Part shown: positions 14,899 through 18,897 of the stretch, piece by piece
Position numbering within the stretch: position 1 is the first letter of the stretch
Layout of the letters: each line of letters begins with the position of its first letter
Assembly (NCBI GenBank): GCA_017989575.1
Contig: JAGNPP010000013.1
Coordinates: forward strand, 1 to 18,897
DNA: 18,897 nucleotides
Direction: 5' to 3'
Source: Chryseobacterium sp.
GTDB taxonomy: Bacteria > Bacteroidota > Bacteroidia > Flavobacteriales > Weeksellaceae
The notes under the pieces: model-generated
Told to the model about the DNA's origin: nothing
The model's input: only the letters and a program-made list of their open reading frames with translations
The model's database searches: none
Made by a program: the position numbers and the translations under genes

Positions 14899-17106
14899 AT
14901 GAAAAAAATAATATTAATTGCGGCTTTCGCATTCGGAACTTATCTGGTTTCTGCGCAAGCTCCAGAAAAAATGAGTTATCAAGCTGTTGTAAGAAATGCA
15001 ACCGGACAATTAATTCAAAACCAGAATGTAGGAATCAAAGCGAGCATTCTACAAAATTCTGGAACTGGAACCGTCGTATATTCTGAAACTTTATCGGGAA
15101 CTACGAACGCAAACGGATTGGTGAGTTTAGCAATCGGTTCGGGAACAGTACTTTCTGGGACATTCGCATCAATCGATTGGTCAACAGGAAATTATTATCT
15201 AAAAACAGAAACCGACCCAACTGGCGGAACGAATTATACGATTGCAGGAACATCGCAACTGTTGAGTGTTCCTTATGCAATGTATGCGAAAAATGCGGGA
15301 TTCAAATTGCCTTATGCAGGAACATCATCTGCGGATATAGTTCCGTTTAAAATAACTAATTCCGGGGCCTCATCGAATTCAGCAGGTTATTTTGAAAATA
15401 CAAGTTCTACAAATGTTGCACCTGCAATCTCCGGAATAAACAATTCCGTAGGTGGTTTTGGCACTGGCGTTTACGGTCAAGCGCAATCCAATCCTAGTAG
15501 TAGTGGGGTTTTATCTACTGCTGTTCGTGGGACCATTATGGGAACAGGAACTTTGGGTATAGCAATATCCGGAAGAGCAGCTTATGGATGGGGAGTTTCT
15601 GGGGATACTGATGATGGTACTGGCGTGAGAGGTTTGGCAAGCGGAACGGGTACTGCCGGACTCTTTATTTCGTCAAATACCGGAAAAGCGTTGGTTACTA
15701 ATGGAGCTTTAAAATTTTCAGGGATTAATGAAGGTGCAGGAAAAGTTTTAACTTCTGATGCTACAGGAAATGCAACGTGGCAAGATCCAGCAGGAAGTGG
15801 AAGTGGATGGTCATTGGAAGGAAATACGGTGACCGATTATGATTTCATTGGGACTCTTAATGATAAGCCGTTGAGATTTAAAATTAATAATGAAAAAGCA
15901 GGAGCCATTGGTAGAAAAGACACCTCATTTGGTTTTTATTCTTATAATGGAACAAGCGAATTATATAATTCTGCTTTCGGATCCGGAGCATTAGGAGATA
16001 ATACAACGGGAGCCTTTAATACCGCAATTGGTGCAACTGCACTAAATTATAATACCAAAGGATCTAATAATATAGCAGTAGGTTCAGCAGCATTATTCAA
16101 TAATAAAGAAGGGAATTATAATATCGCAACTGGTAATAACGCACTGCACAATAATACTGACGGAAGCAACAATATCGCAATGGGAACCAATGCTTTGTAC
16201 GCCAACACAACAGGAATCCAAAATGTCGCAATTGGTGCAAATTCAATAAGTGTAAATACAACAGGAAATTACAACGTTGCAACGGGTACAGAAGCACTTC
16301 AAAGTAATACAGGTAGTTGGAACGTTGCAAATGGACATCAAGCACTGAAAGCCAATACCACAGGAAATAGTAATATTGCCATTGGTGCAAATTCATTAGG
16401 TTCAAATGTCGGAGGAAGCAACAATGTCGCAATGGGATCTAGCGCTTTGCAAGCCAACAAGACAGGAATCCAAAATATTGCAATTGGCGAAATCGCTTTG
16501 TCTAATAATGTCTCCGGTTCTGGAAATGTTGCAATTGGGTATCAAACTTTGTTTATAGGCGCTGCAGGAAGTCACAATACTGCTGTTGGTCATAATGCTG
16601 ATGTTTTATCCGATAATTTAAGTAATGCCACAGCAATCGGATTTGATGCATTCGTTTCCGCAAGCAATAAAATAAGATTGGGCAACGGGGGTGTAACCGT
16701 CATCGAAGGACAAGTTCCATTCTCCAATGTTTCCGATGAGCGTTTTAAATACGACATCAAAAACAACGTTCCCGGTTTAGATTTTATTAAAAAACTAAAA
16801 CCCGTAACCTACTATATTGATACCGAAAAAATGGATAGTTTCCTAAAAACAGGAGCCATTTCCAATTCAAAATCCACAACTTCTACCAACAAACAAATGA
16901 GTACAGGTTTCCTAGCACAAGAAGTAGTCGCAACAGCAAAAGAATTAGGCTATTCCTTTGATGGCGTACACGCTCCGAGCAACGACAAAGATTATTACAG
17001 CATCGCCTATTCTCAGTTTGTAATGCCTTTGGTAAAAGCCGTTCAGGAACAACAAGCAATTATAGAAACTCTTGAAAAAAGAATTAAAGAATTGGAAAAG
17101 AGATAA
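14899..17106 (+). CDS. Secreted fibre-like protein 4: YadA-head-like repeats and peptidase S74 chaperone
   Basis: 735 residues, the largest and last of the set. Signal peptide about 1-19, shared module to about 133. A Gly-rich middle (GTGVYGQAQ, GWGVSGDTDDGTGVRGL) precedes the junction motif GKVLTSDATGNATW. From about 357 to 594 come 13-14 repeats of about 17 residues (NIAIGANSL-type), like the trimeric left-handed roll of YadA heads. Near 608 an S74 intramolecular chaperone domain starts, with Ser612 and Lys617 in SDERFKYDI. Ser and Lys five apart is the auto-cleavage dyad of endosialidase tails. GFLAQEV, the KDYYSIAYSQFVMPLVKAV block and a C-terminal coiled coil (QQAIIETLEKRIKELEKR) follow. 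ATG 14899 gives the signal peptide; a longer in-frame start at 14851 does not. Confidence 0.87.
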   Translation: MKKIILIAAFAFGTYLVSAQAPEKMSYQAVVRNATGQLIQNQNVGIKASILQNSGTGTVVYSETLSGTTNANGLVSLAIGSGTVLSGTFASIDWSTGNYYLKTETDPTGGTNYTIAGTSQLLSVPYAMYAKNAGFKLPYAGTSSADIVPFKITNSGASSNSAGYFENTSSTNVAPAISGINNSVGGFGTGVYGQAQSNPSSSGVLSTAVRGTIMGTGTLGIAISGRAAYGWGVSGDTDDGTGVRGLASGTGTAGLFISSNTGKALVTNGALKFSGINEGAGKVLTSDATGNATWQDPAGSGSGWSLEGNTVTDYDFIGTLNDKPLRFKINNEKAGAIGRKDTSFGFYSYNGTSELYNSAFGSGALGDNTTGAFNTAIGATALNYNTKGSNNIAVGSAALFNNKEGNYNIATGNNALHNNTDGSNNIAMGTNALYANTTGIQNVAIGANSISVNTTGNYNVATGTEALQSNTGSWNVANGHQALKANTTGNSNIAIGANSLGSNVGGSNNVAMGSSALQANKTGIQNIAIGEIALSNNVSGSGNVAIGYQTLFIGAAGSHNTAVGHNADVLSDNLSNATAIGFDAFVSASNKIRLGNGGVTVIEGQVPFSNVSDERFKYDIKNNVPGLDFIKKLKPVTYYIDTEKMDSFLKTGAISNSKSTTSTNKQMSTGFLAQEVVATAKELGYSFDGVHAPSNDKDYYSIAYSQFVMPLVKAVQEQQAIIETLEKRIKELEKR
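15967..16662 (+). repeat. In-frame 51-bp-period repeat array (YadA-head-like)
   Basis: About 13-14 imperfect units of 51 bases encode 17-residue repeats with the pattern N-[IV/T]-A-x-G-x-x-[AS]-L-x-x-N-T-x-G. The period is longer than the roughly 14-15 residues of classical YadA heads. Neighbouring units share long DNA stretches, so unit number may vary between strains. Confidence 0.8.
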
Positions 17107-17133
17107 CTTTTGAACACTTCAAATAAAATAAAA

Positions 17134-17162
17134 AAAACCTGAACTTTCCGGATTCAGGTTTT
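17134..17162. terminator. Bidirectional Rho-independent terminator
   Basis: Arms AAAACCTGAA (17134-17143) and TTCAGGTTTT (17153-17162) with a 9-base loop. A-rich sequence before and T-rich after serve both strands. It separates the end of the surface-protein operon (17106) from the convergent small gene ending at 17168. Confidence 0.85.
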
Positions 17163-17167
17163 AGTTT

Positions 17168-17572
17168 TTACGCAACGATTTCTCTTTGCTTGAGGCATTC
17201 CTCGATTTTCAGTTCCTCGCCCGTGAGCGTGAAATAGATGTTTTGTAGTTGATGAAGATGGGTGCACTTGATGTAATTTCCAAAGAACAAAAATCCTTCA
17301 AGAATCTTGTTTGAACTAAGGTCAAAATCATATCTGCAAAAATTCGGAAGGTCGAATCGCACTCTCGTGGACGAGCGATAAACTTCCTTGAATCCCAATT
17401 TTGAAAACCATTCTGCAGTTAGCGCAATTGGTTTTAGCTTTCTTTGATCTACCGCAGTGAAGGAATCAATCTTTACAAAAAGACCATTGTGTTTATTTTC
17501 CATCCCGATTACTGGTACGATCTCATCTTCATAGATAACCAAATTGTTGAGTCTAAGTTCTGTGGCTTCCAT
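17168..17572 (-). CDS. Conserved hypothetical protein of a Bacteroidota family (mobile-element associated)
   Basis: A 134-residue soluble protein without signal peptide or membrane segment. It begins MEATELRLNNLVIYEDEI, has a central LTAEWFSKLGFKEV and ends with HLHQLQNIYFTLTGEELKI. I recognise this layout (ELRIGN-like start, L-T-x-E-W-L-x-K-F-G-F, and HQLQNLYFALTGEEL end) as a common small uncharacterised Bacteroidota family often seen in prophages and other mobile regions, from recall and not a search. No function is known to me. There is no clear TAnnTTTG element upstream. It lies outside the putative att site, between the operon's terminator and a gene-poor stretch, so it may be a remnant of an older insertion. 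Confidence 0.72.
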   Translation of the reverse strand: MEATELRLNNLVIYEDEIVPVIGMENKHNGLFVKIDSFTAVDQRKLKPIALTAEWFSKLGFKEVYRSSTRVRFDLPNFCRYDFDLSSNKILEGFLFFGNYIKCTHLHQLQNIYFTLTGEELKIEECLKQREIVA

Positions 17573-17803
17573 ATTGTGAAAATGTTTTGTGATTATAAAT
17601 AGGTAAGTACTACATTACAAAATCGTTGCCAAAAATCTTAAACGAATCGATTTTCCTTACAAAAGGGAAACTTTAACAGTTAAACAGGATTGATAGGAAT
17701 TATTGGAAATTAATAAAATTTAAGCTTTTGCTGTGGAAATCATGATTTCATTAGGATCAACACAATTTGTGATTGAAATTTCACAATAAAAGTTGGTCGG
17801 AAT

Positions 17804-17838
17804 TAATTTGAGTTTGGAAAACTAATTTGACTGGAAAA
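17804..17838. repeat. Short tandem-like direct repeat in a gene-free stretch
   Basis: TAATTTGA-GTTTGGAAAA (from 17804) is followed at 17823 by TAATTTGA-CTGGAAAA. The stretch 17573-17900 around it holds no convincing gene on either strand; the only small frames (for example an ATG at 17742, 15 codons) look random. Confidence 0.35.
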
Positions 17839-17907
17839 TATGTTTGGCAACATAATTGTTTATGAACAAATACCATTCACACTTATATAGTTTTTTTTAA
17901 GAATAAG

Positions 17908-17940
17908 TAGGGGGACGCTTAGTTGGTCTCCCTATTTTAT
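17908..17940 (+). terminator. Terminator-like hairpin without an upstream gene
   Basis: TAGGGGGAC (17908-17916) pairs with GTCTCCCTA (17926-17934), with one G-U pair, around a 9-base loop. TTTTATTTTG follows on the plus strand. No plus-strand gene ends before it; the nearest, at 17168-17572, runs the other way. It may end a small RNA or be a remnant. Confidence 0.55.
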
Positions 17941-17980
17941 TTTGTTTCCAAAGAATTTTTATTCTCAAATTTCAAACATA

Positions 17981-18028
17981 ACAAAAACAAAAAACCCTAA
18001 AACATTATAAACTAATGGATTAGGGTTT
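17981..18028 (-). terminator. Minus-strand terminator next to a tRNA 3'-end-like sequence
   Basis: Perfect 9-bp arms AAACCCTAA (17992-18000) and TTAGGGTTT (18020-18028) with a 19-base loop. On the minus strand a TTTTTGTTTTTGT tail follows. No minus-strand gene lies upstream of it within the window. It fits the terminator of a tRNA gene whose 5' part is now missing here. Confidence 0.65.
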
Positions 18029-18034
18029 ACCAGT

Positions 18035-18047
18035 GAGGTGCCTAGCG
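18035..18047 (-). other. Putative attachment-site core: 3' end of a tRNA-Cys-like acceptor arm
   Basis: On the minus strand CGCTAGGCACCT (18036-18047) reads as the end of a T-stem, then AGGCACC, the 3' acceptor strand, and U73, the discriminator of tRNA-Cys. The rest of the tRNA (T-loop GTTCGAnTC, anticodon) is absent. The terminator lies directly beyond it and the integrase starts 185 bp on the other side. This is what one end of an element inserted into a tRNA 3' end looks like. The tRNA identity rests on memory of Bacteroidota tRNA-Cys ends. Confidence 0.45.
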
Positions 18048-18165
18048 TACCCGACAAACGATTTTTATAGCATTTTCGTAAAACTTAAAAATACGCCACA
18101 AATCCTTTATTAATGGTACTTTACAATGGTATGTAGTTGCATAGCGTTTTACTAAATTTCAGAAC

Positions 18166-18211
18166 GGTTGGAATTTGGTTGGAATTAATTCCAACGGATT
18201 TTGTACATTTG
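18166..18211 (+). promoter_or_regulatory. Integrase promoter with operator-like repeats
   Basis: TACATTTG (18204-18211) fits TAnnTTTG, 20 bp before the integrase ATG; TTG at 18179 can serve as -33. Two direct copies of GGTTGGAATT (18166-18175 and 18177-18186) are followed by an inverted AATTCCAAC. The inner part, TTGGAATTAATTCCAA (18179-18194), is a perfect 16-bp palindrome in the spacer. This is the expected place for a repressor, or for integrase arm-type sites. Confidence 0.55.
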
Positions 18212-18231
18212 ATTGTTCAAAAATTTCAAAT

Positions 18232-18897
18232 ATGGCAACCGTTAAATTTCGGGTTTTACACAAAACCGAGAACGCTCAAATCTATATCCGTTTTTCAATT
18301 GATAGAGATAATGTTTTCCAAATCAAAACAGGGAAAATCATCAATCCGAAATACTGGAGCGTAAAAACATCTCGACCTATCCAAACCCAACCAGAGTTCA
18401 AAATACTTTACACAGAGCTAAATGAGTTGGAAACCTTTGTTTTGAAAGAATATAATTCTGATTATTCCAAAGGCGTTATTTTCTCAAAAGATTGGTTAGC
18501 TGAAAAGATTGATAAATTCTACAATCGCATAGAGATAAAAGAAGATGATACTGTTTTCATAAACTATCTGCAAAACTTCACAGAATTCAAACGCAGTACT
18601 GCATCCTACACAGAATCTACATTAAAAAAATACAACAACCTGAAAGACCGTTTTCTATCTTATCAAAAGAAGAAAAAGAAAATCTTTCTATTGCAGGATG
18701 TAAGTTCCAAAATCTTAATTGATTTCAAAAATTACCTTATCACAGATTGCAACCTGATGGAAACCACAGCCGTAAGATTTATTAAGAATCTGAAAACAGT
18801 TTTATTTGATGCAGAGCAAAGTGGCAAATCTATCCATTATTCCATTAGAGGATTCAGTACAGGAACAACCAACACAGAGTACAAAGTATTTTTATCG
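18232..18897 (+). CDS. Tyrosine site-specific recombinase (integrase), N-terminal part cut by window end
   Basis: 222 residues are visible. They show an arm-type DNA-binding domain (MATVKFRVLHKTENAQIYIR, then FQIKTGKIINPKYWS, about 1-90) and a SAM-like core-binding domain (about 100-205, FINYLQNFTEFKRS, TLKKYNNLKDRF, LLQDVSSKILIDFKNYL). The catalytic domain is just beginning at the edge (AVRFIKNLKTVLFDAEQSG), so the RHRY residues are not visible. The layout is that of Bacteroidota integrases carried by conjugative elements and islands. The start is fixed by the promoter at 18204-18211. It reads away from the chromosome, from 185 bp inside the putative att site, so the element lies to the right. 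Confidence 0.92.
   Translation, partial: MATVKFRVLHKTENAQIYIRFSIDRDNVFQIKTGKIINPKYWSVKTSRPIQTQPEFKILYTELNELETFVLKEYNSDYSKGVIFSKDWLAEKIDKFYNRIEIKEDDTVFINYLQNFTEFKRSTASYTESTLKKYNNLKDRFLSYQKKKKKIFLLQDVSSKILIDFKNYLITDCNLMETTAVRFIKNLKTVLFDAEQSGKSIHYSIRGFSTGTTNTEYKVFLS

Noticed and set aside
15967..16662. CRISPR-like regular repeats
   Set aside because: The repeats are in frame, encode a 17-residue protein pattern and have no unique spacers.
10526..17106. Prophage tail-fibre region
   Set aside because: Each protein has a Sec signal peptide, and no capsid, tail, lysis or packaging gene is present.
17742..17789. Small open frame of 15 codons
   Set aside because: No start context, composition or conservation signal can be seen; the length is expected by chance.
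18030..18110. A complete tRNA gene
   Set aside because: Only the 3' acceptor-like 12-13 bases are found; T-loop, anticodon arm and D-arm are absent.

Overview
The window looks like chromosome of a flavobacterium, most likely Chryseobacterium or a close relative. The evidence is low G+C, A-rich leaders without strong Shine-Dalgarno sites, repeated promoter elements of the Bacteroidota type (TAnnTTTG), a type IX secretion sorting domain, a lipoprotein with a surface-export-like signal, a TPR sensor kinase paired with a LytTR regulator, and Flavobacteriia-type intergenic repeats. The species call is inference from style and gene families.

Left part (1-7113): mostly housekeeping genes. There is the 5' end of a TonB-dependent receptor (-), a Bax-inhibitor-1/YccA membrane protein (-), an intergenic stretch with degenerate dispersed repeats, and a homogentisate 1,2-dioxygenase (+). 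A Crp-type regulator follows, broken by a stop codon and a frameshift, then a small lipoprotein (+). On the minus strand a Mur-ligase of the Mpl type starts with TTG and is followed after one base by a stand-alone AraC-type regulator, then by a short-chain dehydrogenase with its own promoter.

Middle part (7215-17106): the most interesting block. A TPR histidine kinase and a LytTR response regulator form a minus-strand operon whose reading frames overlap in ATGA. Divergent from it is an apparent six-gene plus-strand operon of about 7 kb: one small T9SS-sorted protein, four secreted proteins with nearly the same N-terminal module and different C-terminal ends, and one surface-type lipoprotein. 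Three of the four end in apparent C1q/TNF-like jelly rolls. The fourth has 13-14 YadA-head-like repeats of about 17 residues and a peptidase S74 chaperone domain. Two of the modules share 241 identical bases, which suggests recent gene conversion. A 20-bp-period direct repeat lies between the regulator and this operon, where a LytTR protein could bind. My reading is a regulated set of fibre- or adhesin-like surface proteins that diversifies by swapping ends.

Right part (17134-18897): a bidirectional terminator, a small gene of a family I associate with mobile elements, and a 660-bp stretch without a clear gene. This stretch ends in a minus-strand terminator followed by a 12-13 bp match to the 3' end of a tRNA-Cys-like acceptor arm. 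Just beyond is a tyrosine integrase (cut by the window end) with a palindromic operator-like site on its promoter. This looks like the chromosomal edge (attL or attR) of an integrated element extending to the right.
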